Source: Pseudomonas poae (GTDB taxonomy: Bacteria; Pseudomonadota; Gammaproteobacteria; Pseudomonadales; Pseudomonadaceae). From it: DNA of 64,000 nt. The notes beneath the pieces were generated by a model. It did no database searches, was not told the DNA's origin, and saw only the letters and a program-made list of their open reading frames with translations. The stretch is taken from positions 1,369,001 to 1,433,000 of the forward strand of contig CP110972.1 in the NCBI GenBank assembly GCA_028869255.1, given 5' to 3'. Positions 1-11,386 of the stretch are shown piece after piece. The position numbers were made by a program, and so were the translations under genes. Numbering within the stretch: the first letter of the stretch is position 1; every line of letters begins with the position of its first letter.

Positions 1-622
1 CGCCGTCTTCGCCCAGCTTGGCCAGGTACTCGGGTGCACGGCTTTTCACGCGCTCGCCGTCGATGGAACCGTCGATGACCACATGCGCGACATGCACATT
101 CTGTGGGCCGAATTCCCGCGCAAACGACTGGCTTACCGAGCGCAGCCCGGCCTTGCCTGCTGCAAAGGCGGTGTACGGCGGCTTGCCGCGCAGTGACGCG
201 GTGGCGCCGGTAAACAACAGGCTGCCGCCGCCATTGGCGAGCAAGGCGCGGGTGGCTTCGCGGGCGAATAAAAAGCCCCCCAATGTCGAGGCGCGCCAGG
301 TTTGCTCGAACAGCTCGGCGCTCAACTCAAGCGACGGCTTGGACACCGAATTGCCCACATTGAAGATCGCCGCCTTGAGTGTGCCGAGCTGATTGACCTG
401 GGCGATGGCGGCGAGCACGTCGGCTTCGAGGCCCGAGTCGGCCACGATTGCATTGGCTTTGCCGCCGTTCGCTTCTATATCCGCCACCACCGCCTGCAAC
501 TTGTCCAGGCTCCTGCCGCTGACCGCCACGCGGTAGTCCTCGCGGGCAAAGCGCCGCGCCAAGGCGGCACCCAGCCCGGCGACCGCGCCGACCCCGGCAA
601 TCCACACCACTGATTCCGCCAT
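1..622 (-). CDS. SDR family oxidoreductase (3' part missing, runs off the window)
   Basis: Short-chain dehydrogenase/reductase, NAD(P)-dependent, probably cytosolic. About 207 residues are visible from the ATG at 622; the C-terminus lies outside the window. The Rossmann nucleotide-binding motif GVGAVAGLG sits at residues 10-18. The active-site stretch reads PPYTAFAAGKAGLR: Lys157 is present, but the residue four before it, normally the catalytic Tyr of YxxxK, is Phe153, with a Tyr at 150. This may mark a divergent subfamily with altered chemistry. It is divergent from the GntR gene, with about 295 bp between them. The substrate is unknown. Confidence 0.85.
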   Translation of the reverse strand, partial: MAESVVWIAGVGAVAGLGAALARRFAREDYRVAVSGRSLDKLQAVVADIEANGGKANAIVADSGLEADVLAAIAQVNQLGTLKAAIFNVGNSVSKPSLELSAELFEQTWRASTLGGFLFAREATRALLANGGGSLLFTGATASLRGKPPYTAFAAGKAGLRSVSQSFAREFGPQNVHVAHVVIDGSIDGERVKSRAPEYLAKLGEDG

Positions 623-851
623 GCGCCACATCCTCCAATGGGTTACGTGGCTACCAATCTACCCATGGCCGGGCGCGAAGAATAAGAACATCGACAGCTA
701 AGGTTATGCCCACCGCTTGTTACTTGTGCCCACTGTTGGGGCGATTTCTGCGCTGTTTGGTAGCAGGTTCTTGCGCACGGCTTGCACGGCGCCCGCCTGC
801 GTTTTTCAGCTATTCATGCCGAATCAAACACTTGGCGGATTACCTGGCCAG

Positions 852-868
852 TTGGCACGCATTCTGCT
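852..868 (+). promoter_or_regulatory. possible sigma-54 (-24/-12) promoter of the GntR gene
   Basis: TTGGCACG at 852-859 matches the sigma-54 -24 element exactly. CTGCT at 864-868 differs by one base from the -12 element TTGCT. The invariant GG (854-855) and GC (866-867) are 10 bases apart, as required. Transcription would start near 879, upstream of the GntR ATG at 918. Found by eye; no enhancer-binding protein gene is adjacent. Confidence 0.4.
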
Positions 869-887
869 TTTTTGCATTCGTGGATAA

Positions 888-897
888 TTGGATACAA
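888..897. promoter_or_regulatory. possible GntR/FCD operator
   Basis: TTGGATACAA is an inverted repeat (TTG-N4-CAA) about 20 bases before the regulator's start codon. FCD-type GntR regulators often bind short palindromes in their own promoters, so this is a candidate autoregulatory site. It also lies just after the predicted sigma-54 start point. Confidence 0.35.
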
Positions 898-917
898 AAA
901 TTCAAAAGGTGCTGCCG

Positions 918-1586
918 ATGCAATTTGCTCCCGCTTACGTTGACCGCCAGCCCCTGACCGCCGAGGAGGAGGCCTACAACTTCTTGCTGGAGGCCATTTG
1001 TGGCGGCCGCTACCGCAAGGGCGACCGGCTGATTGCCGAAGACATCGCCAGCGAAATCGGCATGAGCCGCATGCCGGTGCGCGAGGCGTTTCGCCGCCTG
1101 GATGCGCAGGGCCTGGTGACCCTGCGGCCCAATCGCGGTGCGATCGTCAGCGGCCTGGACATCGATGAACTGCACGAGGTCTTCGAAATGCGCAGCGCCC
1201 TGGAGGGCCTGGCGGTGCGGGTTGCCGTAGGCCGCATCGGCGAGCGCCAGCTGGCGGCCCTGGAGCGCCTGCTGGATGAGATGGACGACTACCGCGACGA
1301 AAGTGCCGAGTGGGTCCGCCGCCACCGCGCCTTCCATGAATACCTGTGCAGCCTCAGCGGCCGCCCGCGCCTGATGAAGCAGATTTCGGCGCTGTACTCG
1401 CTGGTGGAAGCGCCCATGCGCCTGTGGTTGCAGCACGGCGACAAACCCCTCAGCGCACGCCAGGAACACGCGGTAATCCTCGATGCAATACGCGCCGGTG
1501 ATGCGGCCCGCGCCGAAGCCGTGGTGCGCGAACACATCGAAGGCACGGTGCCGGCGCTGATCCAGTTCCTGCAAACCGAAAAATAA
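918..1586 (+). CDS. GntR family transcriptional regulator, FCD domain
   Basis: DNA-binding repressor/activator of 222 aa. The N-terminal winged helix-turn-helix spans about residues 15-80 (core: IASEIGMSRMPVREAFRRL). The all-helical FCD effector domain spans about 90-215 and keeps metal-ligand-type histidines (RHRAFHEYL, RQEHAV, VREHIEG). The ATG at 918 is preferred because AAAAGG lies 8 bases upstream; a TTG at 888 in the same frame has no such site and overlaps the putative operator. It precedes the amino-acid ABC genes on the same strand and probably controls them. Confidence 0.9.
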   Translation: MQFAPAYVDRQPLTAEEEAYNFLLEAICGGRYRKGDRLIAEDIASEIGMSRMPVREAFRRLDAQGLVTLRPNRGAIVSGLDIDELHEVFEMRSALEGLAVRVAVGRIGERQLAALERLLDEMDDYRDESAEWVRRHRAFHEYLCSLSGRPRLMKQISALYSLVEAPMRLWLQHGDKPLSARQEHAVILDAIRAGDAARAEAVVREHIEGTVPALIQFLQTEK

Positions 1587-1649
1587 TAAAGCTGTCGTGT
1601 TTTGACGTTGAGTCCTGCCCCGTTATTCAACGAACTGGAGTGTCTGGTC

Positions 1650-2456
1650 ATGCATAAACGTCGTGCCTTGCTGGTGGCTGTCGCCCTCGGCCTCTGTACT
1701 CAATGGGCGGTTGCCGCGCCGCAGGTGCCGGAGCGCCTGCGCAACGTCGACAAACTCGTGTATTGCTCGGGGATGGATTCTCCGCCGCTGGTGTCCTTCG
1801 ACCCAACCCAGAAACCCCGCGGGCTCACGGTTGACCTGGGCCTGGAAATCGCCAAGCGCCTGGGCGACAAACAGGTGCAATGGCGGGTGATTCCGTTCTC
1901 CGGGCTGGTGCCGGCGTTGCTCGCCCAGCAGTGCGACATGATCGTCGACCAACTGTTCGACAAGCCCGAGCGGCGCCAGGTGATCGACATCGTCAACTAC
2001 CTGTATTCCAGCCAGTCGGTGGTGGTGCCCAAGGGCAACCCCAAGGGCATCAAGGCGCTGGATGACCTGTCCGGGCACAAGGTCGCGGTGCTCAACGGCT
2101 CCACCATCAAGAGCCTGCTCGATACCCAGAACGAGGGCCTGATCAAGGCCGGCAAGCCGCCGATGAAACTGGTGGTCTACAACACCGACACCGACGCCTT
2201 CCAGGCCCTGCGCATCAGCCAGGTCGACGCCTACGGCACCACCGTGGAAACCGCTGGTTACTACGCGGCGATGGCCCCGGATCTGTTCCAGGAAGGTGTG
2301 CCGGCGTTCAGCCGCATCCTCACCGGGCTGGGCATGCGCAAGGACGACCCGCAACTGAGCGCCGCCGTGCAGCAGGTAATCAGCGACATGCGCAGCGATG
2401 GCAGCTACCTGCAATTGCTGAACAAATGGCACGTGGGCAGCGACACACTCGACTGA
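1650..2456 (+). CDS. amino-acid ABC transporter substrate-binding protein
   Basis: Periplasmic solute-binding protein of the polar amino acid family (SBP_bac_3), 268 aa. The signal peptide is about residues 1-23, ending in AVAA. The domain begins with the KLVYCSGMDSPPLVSFD strand and has the VDLGLEIAKRLG helix typical of GlnH/HisJ/FliY proteins. The ATG at 1650 follows CTGGAG at a good distance. It is followed directly by permease and ATPase genes, so it should deliver its ligand to them. The ligand is not readable; the gamma-glutamyltransferase downstream suggests a glutamate-related or gamma-glutamyl compound. Confidence 0.88.
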   Translation: MHKRRALLVAVALGLCTQWAVAAPQVPERLRNVDKLVYCSGMDSPPLVSFDPTQKPRGLTVDLGLEIAKRLGDKQVQWRVIPFSGLVPALLAQQCDMIVDQLFDKPERRQVIDIVNYLYSSQSVVVPKGNPKGIKALDDLSGHKVAVLNGSTIKSLLDTQNEGLIKAGKPPMKLVVYNTDTDAFQALRISQVDAYGTTVETAGYYAAMAPDLFQEGVPAFSRILTGLGMRKDDPQLSAAVQQVISDMRSDGSYLQLLNKWHVGSDTLD

Positions 2457-2468
2457 GGCAAACCGGCG

Positions 2469-3245
2469 ATGAATTTCAATTGGGATGTGTTCTGGCAGTA
2501 CCTGCTGCAGCCCAGCGGGGTATACCTCACCGGGCTCTGGCTGACCTGCCTGATCGCGGTGTCGGCGATGCTGCTGGGCTGCGCGCTGGGGCTGGCGGCG
2601 GCGCTGTTGCGCTTGTCGAAGAACCCGCTGTTGCACCTGCCGGTGCGGTTTTATGTGTGGCTGATGCGCGGCACGCCGTTGCTGGTGCAGATCGTGTTTT
2701 TGTACACGGCGCTGGCGGCGGGCGGGATCTTCCGTTTTGAGGATATCGAGCTGTTCGGCCTGATCGTGCCCGGCAATATCCAGGCGGCAATCATCGCCCT
2801 GGGCCTTAACGAGGGCGCGTACATGGCCGAGATCATCCGCGCCGGCATCGGCGCAGTGGACAAGGGCCAATACGAAGCCGGGCGCTCGCTGGGCATGGGC
2901 TTCGCCAAGCTGATGCGGCGCATCGTGCTGCCCCAGGCGTTCCGGGTGATCGTGCCGCCGCTGGGCAATGAGTTCAACGTGATGCTCAAGAACACCACCC
3001 TGGTCAGCGTGATCGGCGTGCAGGAGCTGCTGCTCAGCACCCAGATGATCACCTCGGCGACGTTCCGCGTGTTTGAGTTGTATCTGGTGGTGGCCCTGTA
3101 CTTCCTCACGCTGACCACGCTGTGGGGCTTGTTCCAGCGCTGGCTCGAGGCGCGCTTCAGCCAGTCCGACCGGCCTTCTGCGCCACCCCCGGCAGCCAGC
3201 CGCATGTTCGGGCGCAGCACCTTGAAACTGCTGAGGGGACGATAA
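2469..3245 (+). CDS. amino-acid ABC transporter permease (HisM/GlnP family)
   Basis: Inner-membrane permease, 258 aa, with several hydrophobic helices starting at about residue 20. The cytoplasmic EAA coupling loop is visible as [20 protein letters not shown], and the following [15 protein letters not shown] stretch is characteristic of the polar amino acid permease family. It begins 12 bp after the binding-protein gene and ends 2 bp before the ATPase start, so it is cotranscribed. Only one permease is present, implying a homodimeric channel. Confidence 0.9.
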   Translation: MNFNWDVFWQYLLQPSGVYLTGLWLTCLIAVSAMLLGCALGLAAALLRLSKNPLLHLPVRFYVWLMRGTPLLVQIVFLYTALAAGGIFRFEDIELFGLIVPGNIQAAIIALGLNEGAYMAEIIRAGIGAVDKGQYEAGRSLGMGFAKLMRRIVLPQAFRVIVPPLGNEFNVMLKNTTLVSVIGVQELLLSTQMITSATFRVFELYLVVALYFLTLTTLWGLFQRWLEARFSQSDRPSAPPPAASRMFGRSTLKLLRGR

Positions 3246-3247
3246 CC

Positions 3248-5139
<1,892 letters not shown>

Positions 5140-5156
5140 ATCGAAGAGCCTTTGCC

Positions 5157-6767
5157 ATGATGAAATTTTCTGCTCACGAGTACCCCTATCCGTCGCAACG
5201 CCAGAGCGTGTTTGCCCGCCGAGGCATGGTTGCGGCTTCACAACCGCTGGCCGCCCAGGCCGGTATCGAAATCATGCAAAAGGGCGGCAATGCGATCGAC
5301 GCCGCCATCGCCACGGCGGCGGCCCTGACCGTGGTGGAACCGACCGGCTGCGGCCTGGGCGGCGATGCGTTTGCCTTGGTCTGGTGCAAGGGCCAGTTGC
5401 ATGGCCTGAACGGCAATGGCCACGCACCGGCGGCCTTGAGTATCGAGGCGGTCAAGGCGGCGGGGCATGACCGGATGCCGCTGTATGGCTGGACCCCGGT
5501 GACAGTGCCCGGCTGCCCCTCGGCCTGGGCGGAGCTGTCGCAACGCTTCGGTAAATTGCCGTTTGCCGAGCTGCTGCAACCGGCAATCAGCCTGGCACGG
5601 GAGGGTTTCCCCCTGTCGCCGGTGGTCGCTCATCAATGGCAGATCGCCGTGGACGAATTCACCCCCCATCGCGACCCGGTGCTGGACGCCTGGTTCGAGA
5701 CTTTTCTGATCGAGGGGCACGCACCCCGGGCGGGGGAGGTTTTTCGCAACCCGGCCCAGGCACGAACCCTGGAGGAACTGGCCGCCACGCGTTGCGAAAG
5801 CCTGTATCGCGGCGCGCTGGCCGAGCGCCTGGATGCCCACTCCCGCGCCAGCGGCGGCTACCTGCGTGCCGGTGATCTGAAGGATTACCGTGCGCAGTGG
5901 GTCGAGCCGATCCACATCACCTATCGCGGGGTCGACGTCTGGGAAATCCCGCCGAGCGGCCAAGGCTTAGTCGCGCTGATGGCGCTGAAAATCCTTGAAG
6001 GCTTCAGCTTTGATCACCGCGACAGCCAGCAGACCTGGCATCGTCAGCTGGAGGCGATGAAGCTCGCCTACAGCGACGGCCTGCACTACATCACCGACCC
6101 ACAGCACATGCGCGTGGCGGTCGCCGATCTGTTGAGCGACGCTTACAGCACCCGCCGCCGCGAGCAGATCGGCGAACAAGCGCAACCGCCCAAACCCGGC
6201 GACCCCCACGCCAGCGGCACGGTGTACCTGGCCACGGCGGACGCCGACGGCAATATGGTCTCGTTTATCCAGAGCAACTACCACGGCTTCGGCTCCGGTG
6301 TGGTGCTGCCCGACAGCGGCATTGCCCTGCAGAATCGCGGGCAGGAATTCAGCCTCGACCCGGCCCATGCCAACTGCCTGGCCGCGGGCAAAAAAACCTT
6401 CCACACCATTATCCCCGGCTTCCTCAGCCAAGGCGGCGAGGCCCTTGGGCCGTTCGGCGTGATGGGCGGCTATATGCAGCCCCAGGGCCATGTGCAAATG
6501 GTGATGAACCTCGTGGATTTCGGGCTCAACCCCCAGGCCGCGCTGGATGCGCCACGCTGGCAATGGCTGGGCGATATGAAGGTCGGCATCGAACAGGGCG
6601 CCTCCCGCGACCTGGCCAATGCCCTGGCGCGGCGGGGGCACAAGGTGCAGGTCGACAGCGACCTCACCGACTACGGGCGCGGGCAGATCATCCTGCGCGA
6701 CCCGGTCAGCGGGGTACTGTGCGGCGGCACCGAGCCGCGGGCCGATTCGCATATTGCGGTGTGGTAA
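5157..6767 (+). CDS. gamma-glutamyltransferase family protein
   Basis: N-terminal-nucleophile hydrolase that cleaves or transfers gamma-glutamyl groups, 536 aa as one precursor that normally self-cleaves. The expected nucleophile Thr lies in the segment PHASGTVYLATAD, followed by the conserved GNMVSFIQSNYHGFGSGVV block. The N-terminal half has GGNAIDAAIATA and PTGCGLGGDAF. No signal peptide is seen, which fits YwrD-like cytoplasmic enzymes better than periplasmic Ggt. It starts just after the PotF-like gene (GAAGAG before ATG 5157) and ends the operon, suggesting use of imported gamma-glutamyl amides or glutathione-like compounds. Confidence 0.9.
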   Translation: MMKFSAHEYPYPSQRQSVFARRGMVAASQPLAAQAGIEIMQKGGNAIDAAIATAAALTVVEPTGCGLGGDAFALVWCKGQLHGLNGNGHAPAALSIEAVKAAGHDRMPLYGWTPVTVPGCPSAWAELSQRFGKLPFAELLQPAISLAREGFPLSPVVAHQWQIAVDEFTPHRDPVLDAWFETFLIEGHAPRAGEVFRNPAQARTLEELAATRCESLYRGALAERLDAHSRASGGYLRAGDLKDYRAQWVEPIHITYRGVDVWEIPPSGQGLVALMALKILEGFSFDHRDSQQTWHRQLEAMKLAYSDGLHYITDPQHMRVAVADLLSDAYSTRRREQIGEQAQPPKPGDPHASGTVYLATADADGNMVSFIQSNYHGFGSGVVLPDSGIALQNRGQEFSLDPAHANCLAAGKKTFHTIIPGFLSQGGEALGPFGVMGGYMQPQGHVQMVMNLVDFGLNPQAALDAPRWQWLGDMKVGIEQGASRDLANALARRGHKVQVDSDLTDYGRGQIILRDPVSGVLCGGTEPRADSHIAVW

Positions 6768-6773
6768 GGCGCG

Positions 6774-8174
6774 CTACTGCAGCGCCAGCAACACCCCGCC
6801 CGCCAAGGCCACCAGTGCGGTATTCAGGCAGGCCAGGCCGAAGCCGAAGCGCACCAGTTGGCCTTCTTCCTCGGGGCTGGTCCTGGCCAGCCCCAGGACC
6901 AGCATCACAATCGACAGCGAGCCCAGCGCGGCATGCCCGGCCGCGCTGTTTTGCAGCGCGGCCAGCAGCCAGCGCGAGGCCTCGGGCAACAAGGCCACGG
7001 CCGGCATGAAGATCGCGTTACCGCCCACATTCGAGCCGGTCATATAGCCGGACAGCCCGCCCAGCAGCGCCACCAAGGGCACAACCGCCATGTCGGGCAA
7101 CCCGCTCAGCACCTGCACCAGCCCGTCGAGGAAGCCGGCCTTGAGCATCATCTGCGACATGGCCAGGAACAACAGAATCGTCAGCAACGGCCGCCGTGCC
7201 CGGACCGCCAGTGCGCCGAGCAGGCCATCGCCGCCACCGCGACGAACCCACAGCAGCACCAGCAGCAAGGCGATGCCCGGTGACGCCAGGGGTTTCCAGG
7301 CGACGTGCGTGCCGCGCACCACCCAGGCGTCTTCAAGGTGGGTCAGCGCGTTGAGGGCCTTGAGCAGCACGATGCACATGATCAGCGCCAGGTACGGCCA
7401 GGCGCTGCGCGGCCAGGCCAGAGCCGTTGCGCCGCGGCGTCGATACAGCGCCAGCAGCAAGGTCGCGGCGGCGACGCTCAGCCCCGCGCCCACGCCGGCC
7501 ACCTCCGGGCCCAACCAACGGCTCAAGCCGTAGAGCACTGCCAGAAACAGCAACCCCAGGCCCACGAGTACACGGGTGATACCCACGCCGCAGAGGTATG
7601 AAGCCAGTGCCGCGAGGGCGATAAACACCGGGGCGCTGGTCAGCGCCGAGGTGGCGGCCAGCGTCGACGCCTCCACATGGGCCAGGGACGCGCCGATCAC
7701 CGTCGCCAACCCCAGCGTGCCCCACGGCATGATCGCCATCCCGGTCAGCGCCACACGCAGCGCAATGCGCCGCTCGAACAGGCTCAGCAACAAAGGCACG
7801 GTGGCGATCAGCGACACGCCGAAACCGGTCATGGCCTCCAGCAACGGCGCCAGCCCCAGCACGATAAACATCACCCGCTCGGCGCGCTTCAACCCCAGCG
7901 CCTGCACCCATTCGGCCAGTGCCTGGTTCACGCCCCTGCGCTCGATCAGAATCACAAACGCCAGGCCCGGCACGATCACCAACGCAGTGCTGGCAAACAA
8001 TACGGCCGTGTCTTTGAATGCGGCCAGCGCCGCACTGGCCATAAAGCCATCCATCAACCACAACACCGCCACCAGACCTGCACCGGCCATGGCCGCCTGC
8101 ACTGGCGGGCGGCGCAAAACCATCAGCATCGACATCACCAGCAACACCGGTGACAGGTGGATCAAAAACGCCAT
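6774..8174 (-). CDS. L-lactate permease (LctP) family transporter
   Basis: Polytopic inner-membrane protein of 466 aa made almost entirely of hydrophobic helices. The segment EAMTGFGVSLIATVPLLLSL corresponds to the conserved core of LctP/GlcA-type lactate-glycolate permeases. The YMTGSNVGGNAIFMPA segment near the C-terminus is also typical. The start at 8174 has TGGAG six bases upstream; an in-frame ATG at 8186 has none. It is divergent from the Lrp-type regulator with 118 bp between, so that regulator may control it. It is shorter than E. coli LldP (551 aa), so the substrate may differ. Confidence 0.82.
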   Translation of the reverse strand: MAFLIHLSPVLLVMSMLMVLRRPPVQAAMAGAGLVAVLWLMDGFMASAALAAFKDTAVLFASTALVIVPGLAFVILIERRGVNQALAEWVQALGLKRAERVMFIVLGLAPLLEAMTGFGVSLIATVPLLLSLFERRIALRVALTGMAIMPWGTLGLATVIGASLAHVEASTLAATSALTSAPVFIALAALASYLCGVGITRVLVGLGLLFLAVLYGLSRWLGPEVAGVGAGLSVAAATLLLALYRRRGATALAWPRSAWPYLALIMCIVLLKALNALTHLEDAWVVRGTHVAWKPLASPGIALLLVLLWVRRGGGDGLLGALAVRARRPLLTILLFLAMSQMMLKAGFLDGLVQVLSGLPDMAVVPLVALLGGLSGYMTGSNVGGNAIFMPAVALLPEASRWLLAALQNSAAGHAALGSLSIVMLVLGLARTSPEEEGQLVRFGFGLACLNTALVALAGGVLLALQ

Positions 8175-8292
8175 GGGACACTCCATTGCTGCATGCCGAA
8201 GGAGTTGGGATAGTATTGAGGTCCCGGTCGTCATTGGTCTCTGAATCGAGGCTGTTTTCGATAAAATTTCTCACCCTGTCGAGAGCGTGCCA

Positions 8293-8774
8293 ATGGCCAA
8301 ACCTGCTTCTGCCCTGCTGGACCTGGACGGCTTTGACTGGTCGATCCTGGCGCTGGTGCAGCGTGACAACGCTTTGCCCCTGCGCACCCTGGCCGAGAAG
8401 GTCAACCTCTCCACCGCCGCCGTGCAGCGGCGCCTCAAGCGCATGGAGGAGGGCGGGGTGATCACCGCGAATGTCGCGGTGATCGACCCGGTCAAGGCCG
8501 GCAAGCCGATCACCATCATTGCCGAGGTGTCCGTGGAGCGCACCAGCATCGACGCACTCACCACGACCAAGGCGAGCTTCTGCGCGCCCCAGGTGCAGCA
8601 GTGTTACTACGTTGCCGGTGAGGTGGATTTCGTGCTGGTGTTGAATGTCGCCAGCATGCAGGAGTACCAGAACTCGCCGGGCGGCTGTTTGCCGAGAACC
8701 CCAATGTGAAGTGGTTCAAGACCCTGGTGGCGCTGGATCGGGTCAAGGTCGGGCTGGAAGTGCCGGTCGGTTGA
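8293..8774 (+). pseudogene. Lrp/AsnC family regulator, frameshifted near its 3' end
   Basis: The N-terminal helix-turn-helix (LRTLAEKVNLSTAAVQRRLKR) and most of the Lrp effector domain (VQQCYYVAGEVDFVLVLNV) read normally from ATG 8293, then the frame ends at 8709. A second frame continues LFAENPNVKWFKTLVALDR to the TGA at 8774, exactly the expected C-terminus. One base is missing between about 8660 and 8690; adding one G to the GGG at about 8677-8680 restores 160 aa. As read, the last helix and strand of the ligand domain are lost. This is either a real mutation or a base-calling error. It is divergent from the LctP-like permease gene, its likely target. Confidence 0.85.
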
Positions 8775-8864
8775 AGCTTTTTAAAAAGATTCGTCGAAGC
8801 CTGTCCCCTTTTTTCACTTCGCCTGTCATTCCAGGTAAGTGAACAAAATCGAGAGCTTCCTCCA

Positions 8865-11270
8865 ATGTCCGCAGTTCTACCCTTGCGCTTGCGCCCGTTG
8901 CTGAAACTGAGCCTGATGTTGAGCCTCAGCGCCAGCCCACTCTTCGCCGCCGTCAGCTATGCCGAAGACACCTCCGCCCGCCGCAGCTACCAGGTGCCGG
9001 CCGGCAGCCTGAGCGCGGCGTTGACCCGTTTTGCGGGGTTGTCGGGGGTTAACCTGTCCATCGACCCGGCGCTGGTCAGCGGGCGCAGCAGCAGTGGTTT
9101 ATCCGGCGAGTACGCGGTGGAAGAGGGCTTCGCCCGCCTGCTGCAAGGCTCGGGCCTGCAACTGCAGCCGATGGGCGAGCGCGACTACATGCTGGTGCCG
9201 GCGCCGGATGGCAGCAGCCTGGAACTGGCACCGACCTCCATCCTCGGCACCACCGGCCTCTACGACGGCGACACCTACGCCGGTGGTCAGGTGGCGCGGC
9301 GCGGTTCGCAAGGCTTGCTGGGCACGCGGGACTTCATGGAAACCCCGTTCAGCATGACCACCTACACCCAGGAGGCGGTGAAAAACCAGCAGGCGCGCAC
9401 CCTCGGCGACCTGATCGCCAGCGACCCTTCGGTACGCGCCACCAACCCGGCCGGTGGGCGCTATGAACAGTTCACCATTCGCGGCTTCAGCCTGTTCAAC
9501 AGTGACGTGGCCTACAACGGCCTGTACGGCGTGCTGCCGACCTACACCATCGACATGGAAATGGCCGACCGCGTCGACATCTTCAAAGGTCCCACCCAAC
9601 TGATTAATGGTATTTCGCCGCGGGGCAGCGTCGGCGGCGGGATCAACGTGGTGCCCAAGCGTGCCACCGACAAGGACATCAACTCGTTTACCGGCAACTG
9701 GGCCTCCGACAGCCAGGCGGGCGGCGCGGTGGATATCGGGCGGCGCTTTGGCGAGGACAACAAGTTCGGCATCCGCTTCAACGGCGTTAAGCAGTCCGGT
9801 GATACCGAATGGGACCACCAGAGCGTCGACCGTGAAATGGCCGTGCTGGGCCTGGATTTTCGTGGCGAGCGCCTGCGCCTTTCCACCGATATCGGCCACA
9901 CCGAGCGCGACACCGATGCCCCGCAGGAGCGTGTGCAGGTGGCCGCCGCCGCACCAGTGCCGAGTGCCAACGATGTGCGCCGCAACTATGCGCAGTCCTG
10001 GAGCAAGGCCAGCACCAACGACACCTTTGGTACGTTCAACGGCGAGTACGACCTCAGCGATAACGTGATGCTCTACGGCGGCGTGGGCGCACGTAAAAGT
10101 AACCACGACTTCCTGCGCCATGCGGTGTCCGTGACCAACGCGGCCGGTGATTTCACCGTGTCGCCGCGGGATTTCACCCGCGATGAAAATGTGCGCACCT
10201 ACACCGCTGGTGTGCGCAACTGGTTCCATACCGGGCCGGTGAGCCATGAGGTCAACCTGGCCGCCACCTACTTCTACATGGACTTTGAAAACGGCGGCGC
10301 ACGCTACGCGAATGGGCGCAGCAATCTCTATAACCCGGTGCAAACGCTGACGCCATCGGTCGCCACCCGCGCCGATCCGAAGGTGTATACCGAGAACCGC
10401 TCCACCGGCGTGGCGTTGTCCGACACCCTGGGCTTCTTCGACGACCGCCTGTTGCTGACCCTCGGTGCGCGCTGGCAGCGGGTCAAGGTGGATGACTGGA
10501 ACAATGGGGTCAGAGGCCCTACCGGCTACGATGAAGAGAAAGTCTCGCCGTCCGGTGGCTTGCTGTTCAAGGCCACCGACAAGCTGTCGCTGTACGCCAA
10601 CTACATGGAAGGCTTGAGCCAGGGCAAGGTCGCACCGTCGACCTCGATCAACGACGATGAAATCTTCCCGCCGTTTGTCAGCCGCCAGGTGGAAGTGGGC
10701 GCCAAGTACGACGCCGGTGCCTTCGCCGTGACCGCCGCAGTGTTCCGTATCAAGCAGCCTGCCTACGAAACCAATGCCGTGACTACGGTGTTCGGCCCCA
10801 ACGGCAAGCGCCAGAACACCGGGGCGGAGCTGAGTGTGTTCGGTGAACCGCTCAAAGGCGTGCGCCTGCTCGGCGGCGTGATGTATATCGACAGCGAACT
10901 GCAGAACACCACCAATGGCACCTATGACGGCAACCGTGCCCCGGCCACGCCCAAGTACAACGTCAACCTGGGCGCCGAATGGGATGTACCGACCCTGGAA
11001 GGGCTGACGCTGACCAGCCGCGGCATCTACTCAAGCTCGCAGTACCTGGACCAGTCCAACGTCAAGGAAATCGACGCCTGGAACCGGATCGACGTGGGCG
11101 CGCGGTATGCGTTCAAGGTGGATGACAAGCACATCACCCTGCGTGCGAATGTGGAGAACGTCGCCGATAAACGCTACTGGAGCTCGGCCGGCGCCTCGGA
11201 TGACAGTGAGCCGGGGCTGACCTTGTCGACACCGCGTACCTACCTGCTGTCGGCCACGGTCGATTTCTAG
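8865..11270 (+). CDS. TonB-dependent siderophore receptor with N-terminal signalling domain (FpvA/FoxA type)
   Basis: Outer-membrane receptor, 801 aa. The signal peptide is about residues 1-33. It is followed by an STN signalling domain (SYQVPAGSLSAALTRFAGLSG) that normally talks to an anti-sigma factor, then a plug with QARTLGDLIASDPSVRATN and YEQFTIRGFSLFNSDVAYNG, and a 22-strand barrel ending in the terminal Phe (YLLSATVDF). No sigma/anti-sigma pair lies next to it, so the STN partner is elsewhere or lost. It is followed by a periplasmic-binding-protein-dependent iron-chelate importer, which fits ferric-siderophore uptake. Confidence 0.92.
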   Translation: MSAVLPLRLRPLLKLSLMLSLSASPLFAAVSYAEDTSARRSYQVPAGSLSAALTRFAGLSGVNLSIDPALVSGRSSSGLSGEYAVEEGFARLLQGSGLQLQPMGERDYMLVPAPDGSSLELAPTSILGTTGLYDGDTYAGGQVARRGSQGLLGTRDFMETPFSMTTYTQEAVKNQQARTLGDLIASDPSVRATNPAGGRYEQFTIRGFSLFNSDVAYNGLYGVLPTYTIDMEMADRVDIFKGPTQLINGISPRGSVGGGINVVPKRATDKDINSFTGNWASDSQAGGAVDIGRRFGEDNKFGIRFNGVKQSGDTEWDHQSVDREMAVLGLDFRGERLRLSTDIGHTERDTDAPQERVQVAAAAPVPSANDVRRNYAQSWSKASTNDTFGTFNGEYDLSDNVMLYGGVGARKSNHDFLRHAVSVTNAAGDFTVSPRDFTRDENVRTYTAGVRNWFHTGPVSHEVNLAATYFYMDFENGGARYANGRSNLYNPVQTLTPSVATRADPKVYTENRSTGVALSDTLGFFDDRLLLTLGARWQRVKVDDWNNGVRGPTGYDEEKVSPSGGLLFKATDKLSLYANYMEGLSQGKVAPSTSINDDEIFPPFVSRQVEVGAKYDAGAFAVTAAVFRIKQPAYETNAVTTVFGPNGKRQNTGAELSVFGEPLKGVRLLGGVMYIDSELQNTTNGTYDGNRAPATPKYNVNLGAEWDVPTLEGLTLTSRGIYSSSQYLDQSNVKEIDAWNRIDVGARYAFKVDDKHITLRANVENVADKRYWSSAGASDDSEPGLTLSTPRTYLLSATVDF

Positions 11271-11284
11271 ACGCCGATTAAAAA

Positions 11285-11374
11285 TGTAGGCGCTGGCTTG
11301 CCTGCGATAGCGGTGTATCAGCGAATCTATCTGGAGCTGACCCACCGCGATCGCAGGCAAGCCAGCTCCTACAC
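11285..11374. repeat. REP-type hairpin, GTAGG-GCTGGCTTGCCTGCGA family
   Basis: Two inverted arms, roughly TGTAGGCGCTGGCTTGCCTG and its complement CAGGCAAGCCAGCTCCTACA, enclose about 45 bases. It lies between the receptor gene and the binding-protein gene and may end transcription of the former. Confidence 0.8.
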
Positions 11375-11386
11375 CTGATTTTCAGC

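Noticed and set aside
8775..8864. Fur box in front of the FpvA-like receptor
   Set aside because: No stretch in this 90-bp gap resembles the Fur consensus well; only the site at 11387 is worth listing.
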